Positions 16,322-25,106 are shown, numbered from the stretch's first letter. The stretch: DNA of 64,000 bases from Marixanthomonas ophiurae (GCF_003413745.1 NZ_QVID01000001.1:248001-312000); one strand, 5' to 3'. Numbers and translations: made by a program. The notes: generated by a model not told the origin, from the sequence alone.

Positions 16322-18748
16322 ATGGTGTACACTAAAATTTTAGCACTAGTATGTATTGTTTTGCTTTGGGGCTGTGATCAATCTGTTACCAAAAAAGAAG
16401 AATTGATAGACTTTGTTCCGCAAAACAGCGATTTGGTTTTAAAGATTGCAAACTTTGAAACGTTACAGAGCGATTTAAAAAATAGCGCACTTATTTCTGA
16501 ATTTAGTAAAACTAAGGCTATCACTTATTTTACTGAAGCCCACACCCTTTTTAAACACCTCAACCCTAAGAGCGAAAGTTTTCTTTCCATAAGTAAAAGA
16601 AACGATAGTATTACAGATTATACGTTTATTGCACGGCAAGATTCCTCTTTATTTAACATCGATTCTATACAAAACCGCTCGGTTGAGACCTTAAAGCTTG
16701 ATGATATTTCCTTACAACGCATTAACATTGAAAACAAAACAGCATATTCTGCTATTCAAGACAGTGTATTTATTGCCAGTAGTTCTCAAGAAATAATTAC
16801 AGCTATTTTAAGAGGAAAAAACAAATTAACCCCTGATTTTAAAAAAGCTATTTCGGTAAAAGAAAATAGTGAACTTACCGCGGTAATCAACAATCCCAAA
16901 GTATTTTTAAACGATTCAACTACTGTAAACTTTGCCACAAATATAGCTTTGGATATTTCGGTATTACCAAACGCCTTAACAGCAACCGGAGTTGCTCTAG
17001 CACGAGATACCGTTCCACAATTATTAAAAATATTTGAAGGGCAAGTGCCGCAGCAGAACGACCTAAAACAAATTATCCCTAAAAATGCTTTATCTGCTGT
17101 ATCGTACACGTATAATGATGCTGTGACTTTGTCTGAAAACTTACAGAAATTTCAAACAGCAACGCTTTCTGAAAATACAAACAGTATTTTAGGTTCGGTT
17201 AATGAAATAGGTGAAATTTTTCTGAAAGAAGGAAGTGCAATTGTATTAAAGAGTATTGATAACGATATGACGAACGAGGCGTTAGGACAATTTATCTCAG
17301 AAAATAACTCGTTTCGAGAAACAACTATTTACGATTTTAACCAACCCGGTTTATTGCATAAAACGCTCAATCCATTAATTAGTAACACTAAATTATCACA
17401 AGCTTTTCAATTAGACGATTTTTTTGTGTTTTCAGAAAATGAAGCGGTTACACAAACCATTATCACTGCTTATAAAAATAATGATGTACTAAGCAAAAGT
17501 TATTATTTTGAAGATGCATCAACACAATTGAGCAACGCCTCTTCTATTTTAATTTACAAAATGGGCGATAAGATTACAGATGCTATTGCTCCTTATTTTT
17601 CTTCAGAAATTGCAAATATTTCACTTTCAAACTATCCATTGGCGCTACTTCAGTTTACGTACGATCGTGATTTTGCACACGTGAATTTGGTTTGCAAAGA
17701 AGCTTCAGAAGCCAAACAGACAACAGGAACGGTTGCTGAAAAATTCAGCATTGAATTGGAGAATACCATTTTAGGCGACCCCCAACTATTTACCAATCAC
17801 CGAACTAATGGGAAGGACATTGTTGTTCAAGACATTGGGAATAAGTTGTATTTTATTTCAGAAGAAGGAAAAACACTTTGGACTAAAAAACTGAACAATC
17901 CTATTCTTGGTAAAATCCATGAGGTAGATGTGCTTCGAAACGGTAAAAAACAATTGGCTTTTGTTACTAAAAACGACTTTTATGTTTTGGACAGAACCGG
18001 AAATAATGTGTCGCCTTTTCCGCTTCAATTTAAAGACGAAATAACCCAACCCCTCTCCGTTTTTGATTACGATAACAACCGAAAATACCGTTTTATCATT
18101 ACCCAAGGCAAGGAATTGTTTATGTACAATAACAGTGGCAACATTGTAAAAGGCTTCACTTTCGAAAAAGCAAAAAGCAACATTGTGCTTCCACCGCAGC
18201 ACATACGGATGGGCAACAAAGATTACATTGTAATTGCTGAAGAAAACGGGCATTTGAACATCTTGCACCGGACTGGGAAAGTACGCGTCCCACTTTCAAA
18301 AAAGTTCAAATTTTCAGAAATACCTATTGAAGAAGAAAAAAATGATTTTGTGGTAATTACGAAAGACAACAACAAAATCAGTATTTCGCAAACCGGAAAA
18401 ACAACTACCCAAACCTTAAATGTAAGCAACAGCTACGGTTTTGTAATAAATGGGAACATAAAAGCTACAATGGATGACAACTTATTGCGCATTAACGGCA
18501 AACTGGTTGAATTACCTTTTGGTATATATAGCCAGCCCAAAATTTTTACGGTAAACCGAAAAAAATATATTACCACCACCGAAACACAGGAAAGTAAAGT
18601 ATATGTTTTTGATGCCTCGGGCGACCTTTTAAATGGTTTTCCTGTGTATGGCACCTCTGCTTCAGAAATTGGTAGGTTATCTTCAAAAAGTAAGATTGGC
18701 ATCGTTGTAAAAGGCTCGGAAAAAGAGGTTGTTTTATATGAATTTTAA
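16322..18748 (+). CDS. large lipoprotein with C-terminal propeller-like repeats, unknown function
   Basis: This 808-aa protein has a lipoprotein signal (MVYTKILALVCIVLLWGC, lipidated Cys18). The N-terminal half (about 25-480) is an alpha/beta region of no family I can name, opening with VPQNSDLVLKI, which slightly recalls DUF3352-type proteins. The C-terminal half (about 485-800) has repeats of the form 'DVLRNGKKQLAFVTKN..FYVLDRTGN', as in FG-GAP or PQQ-like beta-propellers. It follows rnhB, an order I associate with other Flavobacteriaceae. An envelope role is inferred from the lipid anchor only. Confidence 0.75.
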   Translation: MVYTKILALVCIVLLWGCDQSVTKKEELIDFVPQNSDLVLKIANFETLQSDLKNSALISEFSKTKAITYFTEAHTLFKHLNPKSESFLSISKRNDSITDYTFIARQDSSLFNIDSIQNRSVETLKLDDISLQRINIENKTAYSAIQDSVFIASSSQEIITAILRGKNKLTPDFKKAISVKENSELTAVINNPKVFLNDSTTVNFATNIALDISVLPNALTATGVALARDTVPQLLKIFEGQVPQQNDLKQIIPKNALSAVSYTYNDAVTLSENLQKFQTATLSENTNSILGSVNEIGEIFLKEGSAIVLKSIDNDMTNEALGQFISENNSFRETTIYDFNQPGLLHKTLNPLISNTKLSQAFQLDDFFVFSENEAVTQTIITAYKNNDVLSKSYYFEDASTQLSNASSILIYKMGDKITDAIAPYFSSEIANISLSNYPLALLQFTYDRDFAHVNLVCKEASEAKQTTGTVAEKFSIELENTILGDPQLFTNHRTNGKDIVVQDIGNKLYFISEEGKTLWTKKLNNPILGKIHEVDVLRNGKKQLAFVTKNDFYVLDRTGNNVSPFPLQFKDEITQPLSVFDYDNNRKYRFIITQGKELFMYNNSGNIVKGFTFEKAKSNIVLPPQHIRMGNKDYIVIAEENGHLNILHRTGKVRVPLSKKFKFSEIPIEEEKNDFVVITKDNNKISISQTGKTTTQTLNVSNSYGFVINGNIKATMDDNLLRINGKLVELPFGIYSQPKIFTVNRKKYITTTETQESKVYVFDASGDLLNGFPVYGTSASEIGRLSSKSKIGIVVKGSEKEVVLYEF

Positions 18749-18819
18749 TCATAACCTATTGATAATGTGATACATTTACCCAGGTTGTTAACGAGATTAT
18801 CGTTTATCCTATTCTGATA

Positions 18820-18879
18820 ATTGTAACACACATTCGTTACAATAGCACCAATCCAATACTCTAAATATGCTTAAAATTG
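18820..18879 (+). promoter_or_regulatory. candidate operator/promoter of the hybrid-regulator operon
   Basis: ATTGTAAC (18820-18827) and GTTACAAT (18836-18843) form a perfect inverted repeat with an 8-base spacer. The direct GTTACA lies 36 bases upstream of TAAAATTG (18872-18879), a one-mismatch -7 element. This is the same distance as at the other three GTTACA promoters. A second possible -7 box, TACCTTTA, is at 18882-18889. Autoregulation is inferred. Confidence 0.5.
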
Positions 18880-18906
18880 TGTACCTTTAAGTACAATTTT
18901 TTCAAC

Positions 18907-19095
18907 ATGAAAAACCTACTCTTCTTCCTCATTTTTTGTTCTGTTCTTTCTTTTGGGCAGGACAAGGTAAAAATTGACTCGATACAATCAGTTTCACAAA
19001 AAATTACCATTTTAGATAGTGTAAAAAACAATTCTTATAAGAGTCTTCTTTATGACTATATGTATGTTGATAAAGACTTCGCATCTTTAATATAA
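18907..19095 (+). CDS. small exported protein ahead of the hybrid regulator
   Basis: This 62-aa protein starts at MKNLLFFLIFCSVLSFGQ, a clean signal peptide, leaving about 44 mature residues (DKVKIDSIQ...). An ATG 30 bases upstream gives a less sensible N-terminus, so 18907 was chosen. It ends 16 bp before the hybrid regulator, so the two are probably co-transcribed. It could be a ligand, accessory or decoy for the sensor. No family is recognised and function is unknown. Confidence 0.6.
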   Translation: MKNLLFFLIFCSVLSFGQDKVKIDSIQSVSQKITILDSVKNNSYKSLLYDYMYVDKDFASLI

Positions 19096-19111
19096 AAAAC
19101 CACTTTAAAGT

Positions 19112-22060
19112 ATGACAACTCTCTGCCGCTGTTACCTCCTGCTTTTTTTTGGTCTTACTCTTCACGCACAAAACTCAAAAATGATTGAATCTTTAGAAAA
19201 AGATATTTCTAAAGCTTCAACAATCGATCAAAAAATTGACTCATACATCGCCATTTTTGAATATAGCCTGAACAATTCTCCTGAAATTTTTAAAAAATAT
19301 CACGATCAACTTGCCAGTTTAAAAAATAACAGTTGTGAAAAATGTAAGGGGGTGGCCGGTTGTTATATGGGCAACTACCATAAACAAATGAATGATTATG
19401 TGAGTGCCATAGAAGCCTACAAGAAAGGCTCAAAGCACGCAAAAAAAGCCAATGATAAAGAGACTGAAGCTAGGTGCTATGCCTATATATCTGAACGCTA
19501 TCTGGTGCTTCGAAATTTTGAAAAAGCCAAGTATTACGCCCAAAAAATTATAGATGAAAATGTGAAAGGCACAGTGAACAAAAATTTATTGAGTGCACAC
19601 TTTATTCTTGGTTCTATTCACAACACCATGGGATTTACAGATCTTTCGGTCAAGGAATATGCGATAACGGACTCTCTGGCAGATTTATTACCAATTAAAA
19701 TTTCAGGGTTTTACAAAGGGGCCGTCAATAATAACTTGGCAAAGTTGTTCAGGGAAATAAAAGATTACGATAAGAGCCAAGAGTATTTGATAGAAGCTAA
19801 GAAAGGATTTGCTAAAATAAATGACACCTTTAATGTCATGTCTGTCAATTTCCATTATGGTATTTTACAAACAGACCGAGGCAACTACCAAGAAGCGTTA
19901 GACACCATACCCACGGTTCAAAGCTATTTCAAAAAAAATAATTTTAGCTATGACGAAGCTGTTGCAAATTTATACTTAGGTATTTCGAGCAATGGAGTAA
20001 AAAAGTACAAGGATGCACTTATATACCTTAAGGATGCTCAAGCTCTTTTTAGTAAGGTAGGAGACACGCTTACCATGGCCGAGACACACTATTATGCTGG
20101 TGAGAGCTACATGGGATTGGGAGATTATCGGTCGGCTAAAGTTAAATTAGACAGTGCCTTATATTTTGCAAACTATATGAAGGTAAAGCCTGTACAGATT
20201 GCCGTTTTGCATAATTTATCACGTTACTCTCAAGAGACCGAGAATTATAAAGCAGCTTTCACTTATGAAAAAATTAGAGACTCCTTAAATAATACGTTTC
20301 AAGAGGATCTTAACAAAAAGAACACGCAAGCACTTGAGATCAGTTTTCAAACAAAAAAGAAAGAACAGGAAATTGCCTTGTTAACTTCTAAAAATCAATT
20401 AGCAGAAGAACAAAGGAAAAATGAACGCATATTATTTCTTGGAGGCTTAATCTTACTTTCTATCGCAGGTTTGTTTTTATTCATTCAATATAGAAACCGC
20501 CGAAAAACAAACAAAAAGCTGCAAGAACTAGACACTTTAAAATCCACTTTTTTAGCCAACATCTCACACGAATTCCGTACGCCGCTAAGTTTAATAAAAG
20601 GACCTATTGTGGATCAACTGGAACTAAAAACGCTTCCCAAAAACCAACGTAGCAATCTTTTGGCAGCACAACGCAACACCAATAAACTAGAGTCTTTAAT
20701 TGAACAACTTTTGGCACTTTCTAAGTTGGAAAGTGGAACTATTAACCTACAGGTTCAACCTGGCAACCTCTCTTCTTTTATTGCCGCACATATAGAAGTG
20801 TTCAATTATATATTTTTAGAAAAGCAACTTGAAACCAATATAAGTCTTTCAACGGAAAATACCACAGATTGGTTTGACCGTGATTTGATTGAAAAAGTGA
20901 TGTCAAACTTATTGGGCAACGCCATAAAATACACCCCAGATAAGGGAAAAGTAACTCTTATGGGTAAAAGAGTCAAAAATACTTACAAGCTATCAGTTAA
21001 AAATAGCGGCGTTTTTTTAAGTACAGAACAACAAAAGAATATCTTCCAACGGTTTTACCAAACCGACCCAAAAAACCCAGGTACAGGCATAGGTTTGGCT
21101 CTTACAAAAGAGCTTATTGAACTCCATAAAGGAACTATTACGGTAAAAAGTGAAGAAGATGATTATACCGAATTTATCATTTCTATCCCCATCACTAAAG
21201 ATTCTTACACAGAAACAGAGAAACTTGTCGAAGAGTTGCAAAAACCTATCCCTGAAAATATATCTATACAAGAAGTGGACACCATAACCACGATTACAAG
21301 TAATGAAGACGCCCCAATTTTATTAATTGTGGATGACAGCCAAGAAATAAGGGACTATGTGGCTTCCATTTTTGAAAAAGAATATTTGATTTTTAAAGCC
21401 GGAAATGGAAAAGAAGGTTTTGAAATCGCAAGGTCTGAAGTTCCAGATATTATTATAAGTGATGTACTAATGCCTATTGAAGATGGTTTTACCCTTACTA
21501 AAAATATAAAAGAAGATCCGCTCACTTCGCACATCCCTGTTATTTTATTAACAGCAAAAAATAAAGTAGTGGACAAATTGGAAGCCATGGGGCTTGGAGC
21601 CGATGCATACATTACAAAACCATTTAGTTCAAAATTGGTCAAGGCTACAGCGGCCAACCTGATTGAAACCCGTAGAAAATTACAACAGCGTTTTGCTAAA
21701 GAAGTAATACTAACCCCAAAGGAATTAGCTATTTCTTCTGCAGACGAGCAATTTTTAGAACGTTTGCAGCTAATCATGGACAAACACTTGACCAACCCAG
21801 AACTCACAGTCGATCTTTTTAGCAGTGAAATGAACGTAAGCCGTATGCAACTTCACAGAAAATTAAAGGCTTTGACAGGATATTCAACCACAGAATTTTT
21901 GCGAACACAACGGTTAAAATTAGCCGCTCAATTGCTAAAAGGTGGTAAAATTTCAGTTTCAGAAGTAGGATACACCGTTGGGTTTAACGATGCCTCCTAT
22001 TTTGGAAAATGTTTTAAAAAGGAGTTTGGCTGTGCCCCTTCCGATTTCGCTACTAAATAA
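19112..22060 (+). CDS. hybrid two-component regulator (TPR sensor, kinase, receiver, AraC output)
   Basis: This 982-aa single-chain signalling protein is inserted in the inner membrane. After a signal peptide, the periplasmic part (about 25-430) is made of TPR-like helical hairpins. One membrane helix follows (about 440-460), then a HisKA domain with phospho-accepting His486 (SHEFRTPLSL), an HATPase with GTGIGLAL, a receiver (about 735-850) with Asp784, and a C-terminal AraC/XylS DNA-binding domain (about 880-980). The architecture matches the HTCS class of Bacteroidota, except that the sensor is TPR and not the usual beta-propeller. The likely DNA targets are the 21-bp-spaced GTTACA repeats nearby. 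No SusC/SusD genes are present. Confidence 0.92.
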   Translation: MTTLCRCYLLLFFGLTLHAQNSKMIESLEKDISKASTIDQKIDSYIAIFEYSLNNSPEIFKKYHDQLASLKNNSCEKCKGVAGCYMGNYHKQMNDYVSAIEAYKKGSKHAKKANDKETEARCYAYISERYLVLRNFEKAKYYAQKIIDENVKGTVNKNLLSAHFILGSIHNTMGFTDLSVKEYAITDSLADLLPIKISGFYKGAVNNNLAKLFREIKDYDKSQEYLIEAKKGFAKINDTFNVMSVNFHYGILQTDRGNYQEALDTIPTVQSYFKKNNFSYDEAVANLYLGISSNGVKKYKDALIYLKDAQALFSKVGDTLTMAETHYYAGESYMGLGDYRSAKVKLDSALYFANYMKVKPVQIAVLHNLSRYSQETENYKAAFTYEKIRDSLNNTFQEDLNKKNTQALEISFQTKKKEQEIALLTSKNQLAEEQRKNERILFLGGLILLSIAGLFLFIQYRNRRKTNKKLQELDTLKSTFLANISHEFRTPLSLIKGPIVDQLELKTLPKNQRSNLLAAQRNTNKLESLIEQLLALSKLESGTINLQVQPGNLSSFIAAHIEVFNYIFLEKQLETNISLSTENTTDWFDRDLIEKVMSNLLGNAIKYTPDKGKVTLMGKRVKNTYKLSVKNSGVFLSTEQQKNIFQRFYQTDPKNPGTGIGLALTKELIELHKGTITVKSEEDDYTEFIISIPITKDSYTETEKLVEELQKPIPENISIQEVDTITTITSNEDAPILLIVDDSQEIRDYVASIFEKEYLIFKAGNGKEGFEIARSEVPDIIISDVLMPIEDGFTLTKNIKEDPLTSHIPVILLTAKNKVVDKLEAMGLGADAYITKPFSSKLVKATAANLIETRRKLQQRFAKEVILTPKELAISSADEQFLERLQLIMDKHLTNPELTVDLFSSEMNVSRMQLHRKLKALTGYSTTEFLRTQRLKLAAQLLKGGKISVSEVGYTVGFNDASYFGKCFKKEFGCAPSDFATK

Positions 22061-22090
22061 ACATCTTCCATTAACAATAAAGTTGGTTTA

Positions 22091-22197
22091 GTTACATACA
22101 TACTAACTTTTGTTACATATACCCTTACCCTCGTTACATATACACCCCTTTTTGTTACACACCTACCAATCAGCTTGTTGTATATATGATAGTTTTA
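22091..22197 (+). promoter_or_regulatory. four phased GTTACA operators plus -7 element
   Basis: GTTACA begins at 22091, 22112, 22133 and 22154, an exact 21-bp period (two helical turns). The last copy is 36 bp upstream of TAGTTTTA (22190-22197), a near-match to TAnnTTTG. No TTTG/TTG lies at -33, which suggests an activator-dependent promoter. The AraC-type output of the adjacent regulator is the obvious candidate to bind here. Confidence 0.75.
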
Positions 22198-22235
22198 CCA
22201 CGTGAAATAATTCACTACCATAAAAACTATATATA

Positions 22236-23333
22236 ATGAAAACAATTTTTACTTTTATGCTACTGCTTATCGGTATGGTAAGCATGGCGCAGGACAAGAT
22301 TTACGTGCACACCGCAACGGCAGCAAACATTGTTGGGAACACTACTTATATTGACCATCCAGACCTTAACAATAACCCCGATGCCCCTATTGTCTACGTA
22401 AATAATTTTAACCCAGGAGGCTTGGGCGGAACTTATAATGACAATGTATCGGGATTATGGTACACTGGTGACCAATGGACTATTTACAACCAAGATTTCA
22501 CGCCTATAATCGAAGGAACAAGCTTTAACATTTATATAGCGAGTGATCCTAGCAATGTTTTTACCCATATAGCCACAGTAGCAAATACCAGTGCTCACAT
22601 AACCAGTATGGATAATCCATTATTGAATGGGCAGGATCCAGGACCATTCTTAGCGATGTCACACTATTATAACCCAAACAACGTTTACAATACTGGTAAT
22701 TACGGGCAATATTATGCTAGCGATTTAAGGAGACTGTATGATGAAGACCAAACTACTGCTGTGCCCTTAGGAGCTGCCTTTAAAGTATTAGTGGATGGAG
22801 GTGTAGGATCCACACGCACTGAGCACACATCCTCAGCTTCAAATATTACAGGTAATTGGACCACTATAGACCATTCTGCCTTGAACGGTAATCCAGACGC
22901 TACGTTTGTGATGAGCCATTATTGGGGTGCGAATGGCGCTCCTAGCCAAGTATATCTTGATGCGGTTTTGGGGGTTTGGTATACTGGCAGCAATTGGGCT
23001 ATATACACTGAAGATACGAGCATCGCTTTTCCTGAGAATGTTGCTTTTGACATTATTATAGCGCCACAGGAGGTGCTGAGTGTAGAAGAAAACCAATTGG
23101 CAACCACAGTTAAAATGTACCCAAACCCTGCCAATGATGTTCTTACCATAGCAGCCAACACAACCATAACCAGTGTTGAAATATATAATCTGTTAGGACA
23201 AAACATAGCTACTACTAAAGGTAATGGTGACAATATCTTGCAAATCGATGTTTCAAACTATGTAGCAGGAAACTATCTTGCTAGAGTTACTACTGGAAAA
23301 TCAAGTGAGACCCTAAAATTAATTAAAAATTAA
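22236..23333 (+). CDS. secreted DUF7452-like repeat protein with T9SS sorting domain
   Basis: This 365-aa protein has a signal peptide (to about residue 19), three tandem modules of about 85-90 residues (about 20-103, 107-190 and 196-280), each with a pattern like 'H.A.A.N..GN.T.IDHP.LN..P.A....' and 'G.WY.G..W.IYN.D', then a type A T9SS sorting domain beginning MYPNPANDVL. It is exported to the surface or medium through T9SS. The module resembles DUF7452 (name from memory). Function is unknown. A paralogue at 52256-53329 has the same layout and promoter geometry. It lies 175 bp downstream of the hybrid regulator. Confidence 0.85.
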   Translation: MKTIFTFMLLLIGMVSMAQDKIYVHTATAANIVGNTTYIDHPDLNNNPDAPIVYVNNFNPGGLGGTYNDNVSGLWYTGDQWTIYNQDFTPIIEGTSFNIYIASDPSNVFTHIATVANTSAHITSMDNPLLNGQDPGPFLAMSHYYNPNNVYNTGNYGQYYASDLRRLYDEDQTTAVPLGAAFKVLVDGGVGSTRTEHTSSASNITGNWTTIDHSALNGNPDATFVMSHYWGANGAPSQVYLDAVLGVWYTGSNWAIYTEDTSIAFPENVAFDIIIAPQEVLSVEENQLATTVKMYPNPANDVLTIAANTTITSVEIYNLLGQNIATTKGNGDNILQIDVSNYVAGNYLARVTTGKSSETLKLIKN

Positions 23334-23386
23334 TTCTTTCTTAAAACCAATAACGCTGTTTTTAAGCAATTAAACCTTTAAAAAAG

Positions 23387-23416
23387 ATTCCGGGAATAAC
23401 ACCTCGGAATTTTTTT
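23387..23416 (+). terminator. probable terminator after the DUF7452-like gene
   Basis: ATTCCG (23387-23392) pairs with CGGAAT (23405-23410), with a 12-base loop and a run of seven T. Confidence 0.6.
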
Positions 23417-23484
23417 CCGAAGTAACTTTTCTTAAAAAGAAACAATAATTAAAAGTCATTCTAAAGCCCTGATCATACTACTTT

Positions 23485-23549
23485 GTTACAATACCACCGG
23501 TATTTGTTACAATGGTACGAGTCTTCTTTTAAGTTGGCTTATACATTTA
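23485..23549 (+). promoter_or_regulatory. two phased GTTACA operators plus -7 element
   Basis: GTTACAAT begins at 23485 and 23506, 21 bp apart. The second is 36 bp upstream of TACATTTA (23542-23549). This repeats the geometry at 22091-22197 and would drive the small ORF and the OmpA-family gene that follow. Confidence 0.7.
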
Positions 23550-23571
23550 CAACACAATACTTCCCATTATA

Positions 23572-23739
23572 ATGAGCAATACAAAAAAAATATTCATAGG
23601 GAGTTTAGATTATGCGCCAAGACATGATATATACCTGAACATTACAAACCTAAAAGACGGAAAATATGTACTTCATATAAGTCATAAAAATAAGGTAATT
23701 AAAAAAACAACTTTTAAAAAAAAGAAACAAAACCATTAA
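23572..23739 (+). CDS. small protein resembling an isolated T9SS sorting-domain C-terminus
   Basis: This 55-aa ORF starts MSNTKKIFIGSLD and ends KKKKQNH. The second half, ITNLKDGKYVLHIS followed by NKVIKKTTFKKK, follows the closing pattern of T9SS sorting domains (Gly-x-Tyr-x-(L/V)-x-(I/V)...Lys-x-(I/V)-Lys-Lys). There is no signal peptide and no preceding cargo. It starts 23 bp after the predicted -7 box and ends 15 bp before the OmpA-family gene, so it is probably the first gene of that operon. It may be a cytoplasmic or adaptor peptide. Function is unknown. Confidence 0.6.
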   Translation: MSNTKKIFIGSLDYAPRHDIYLNITNLKDGKYVLHISHKNKVIKKTTFKKKKQNH

Positions 23740-23754
23740 CAAAATCTTTTACAC

Positions 23755-25065
23755 ATGAAAACAATTAAAGTATTAAGCATTCTATTTTTATTTATAGGTG
23801 CTACGACAACAACCCAAGCCCAGTTCTGGAAAAAACTGGGTGAAAAAGTAGGAGACGCTGCCGAGCGTGGGGTACAACGCACTATAGAAAGACGCGTAGA
23901 AACAGAAACGACAAAAAGTACCGACCGGACGCTGGACACTATTATTGAAGCTCCCAAAAAATCTAAAAAAGAAAAAAGAAAAGAACGCAAAAAGAAAAAG
24001 AATAATGGAGGGAACATCATTGGTGGGGACGCTAATACCGAGCAAACGAATAGTCCAAATGAAACCGTGGTAAATTCTAATTTCGATTTTACACCAGGAA
24101 ACATCGTCATTTTCGAAGATAATTTCAGCCGCGACAATCTAGGTGACTTCCCAGCAAACTGGGATAGTAACGGGTCTGCCGAACTGGTGAACATCAATGG
24201 CGAAAAATGGCTTCGATTGGGAAACAAAGCAACTATTTTACCGATACTGAACAATCCCCTTCCTGAAAATTATACCATCCAGTTTGATCTTTTTACTGAA
24301 GGTGTGGACAAAAAAACAAGTTCTCAAGCTTTTTTTAAACTACTGCTACACGATAACAAAGGGTTCCAAAAACCTACATCATTTAGTATGGTCGAGCTTT
24401 CCCCCTGCCAGTTTATAGAATCTCAAGGTGTGATTGAAAAGCAAGTAAATGGCTCACGGGAAATACGTAATAAAATTGGTAAAGATTATAGAGACGTCAT
24501 TGTTGGAAAATCTAAAATATCAGTTGCTGTAAATAAAACACGCATGCGAGTTTGGCTTAATGAAGAAAAAATTGTGGATGTTCCTAGGTTAGTCCCAGAA
24601 GACGCAAATAACTTTAAGTTATATACCACAGGGTTACGTGATAATGGTACAAACGATAAGATTTATATTGCAAATTTTTCGATGGCAAAAAGCGGGGAAG
24701 ACAATAGAAGCAAATTACTTACCGAAGGACGCCTTTCTACCAATGCCATTTTGTTTAATACAGGATCTGCAACCATTAAAAGTGGTAGTGAAACTATTTT
24801 AAAAGAAGTAGGCGAAGCCATGCAAAGTGCTCCTAACATACGAATTATGATCGTGGGTCATACCGATGCAGACGGAGATGCCAGTAGCAACCTCAAACTT
24901 TCAGATGAGCGCGCAAAATCGGTAAGAAAAGCTTTAGTAGATCAATACGGAATTAATGTTGGGAGAATACAAACCGATGGAAAAGGCGAAAGCAACCCGG
25001 TTGCAGATAATAATTCTTCTACAGGAAAAACCCAAAATAGACGCGTTGAATTTATAAAGCTTTAA
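23755..25065 (+). CDS. OmpA-family outer-membrane/periplasmic protein
   Basis: This 436-aa protein has a signal peptide (about 1-22), a basic coiled segment rich in Lys/Arg/Glu (about 30-85), a beta-rich middle domain (about 105-310, possibly lectin-like) and a C-terminal OmpA peptidoglycan-binding domain (about 325-436). The OmpA part has VGHTDADGD and the terminal NRRVEFIKL pattern. It would attach to peptidoglycan. It sits in the predicted regulon of the hybrid regulator, behind the 23485 operator and a 55-aa ORF, and 41 bp ahead of another exported protein. Confidence 0.87.
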   Translation: MKTIKVLSILFLFIGATTTTQAQFWKKLGEKVGDAAERGVQRTIERRVETETTKSTDRTLDTIIEAPKKSKKEKRKERKKKKNNGGNIIGGDANTEQTNSPNETVVNSNFDFTPGNIVIFEDNFSRDNLGDFPANWDSNGSAELVNINGEKWLRLGNKATILPILNNPLPENYTIQFDLFTEGVDKKTSSQAFFKLLLHDNKGFQKPTSFSMVELSPCQFIESQGVIEKQVNGSREIRNKIGKDYRDVIVGKSKISVAVNKTRMRVWLNEEKIVDVPRLVPEDANNFKLYTTGLRDNGTNDKIYIANFSMAKSGEDNRSKLLTEGRLSTNAILFNTGSATIKSGSETILKEVGEAMQSAPNIRIMIVGHTDADGDASSNLKLSDERAKSVRKALVDQYGINVGRIQTDGKGESNPVADNNSSTGKTQNRRVEFIKL

Positions 25066-25106
25066 AAATAGTACTCATTCTAAATTTCAAATTAAAAAAG
25101 AAACAC

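Noticed and set aside
18836-22235. Polysaccharide utilisation locus
   Set aside because: The hybrid regulator suggested one, but no SusC, SusD, glycoside hydrolase, lyase or sulfatase gene is in the window.
23736-24254. 172-aa minus-strand ORF opposite the OmpA-family gene
   Set aside because: It mirrors the Lys/Glu-rich coding strand, which gives Ser/Phe-rich antisense. The plus-strand gene has clear domains.
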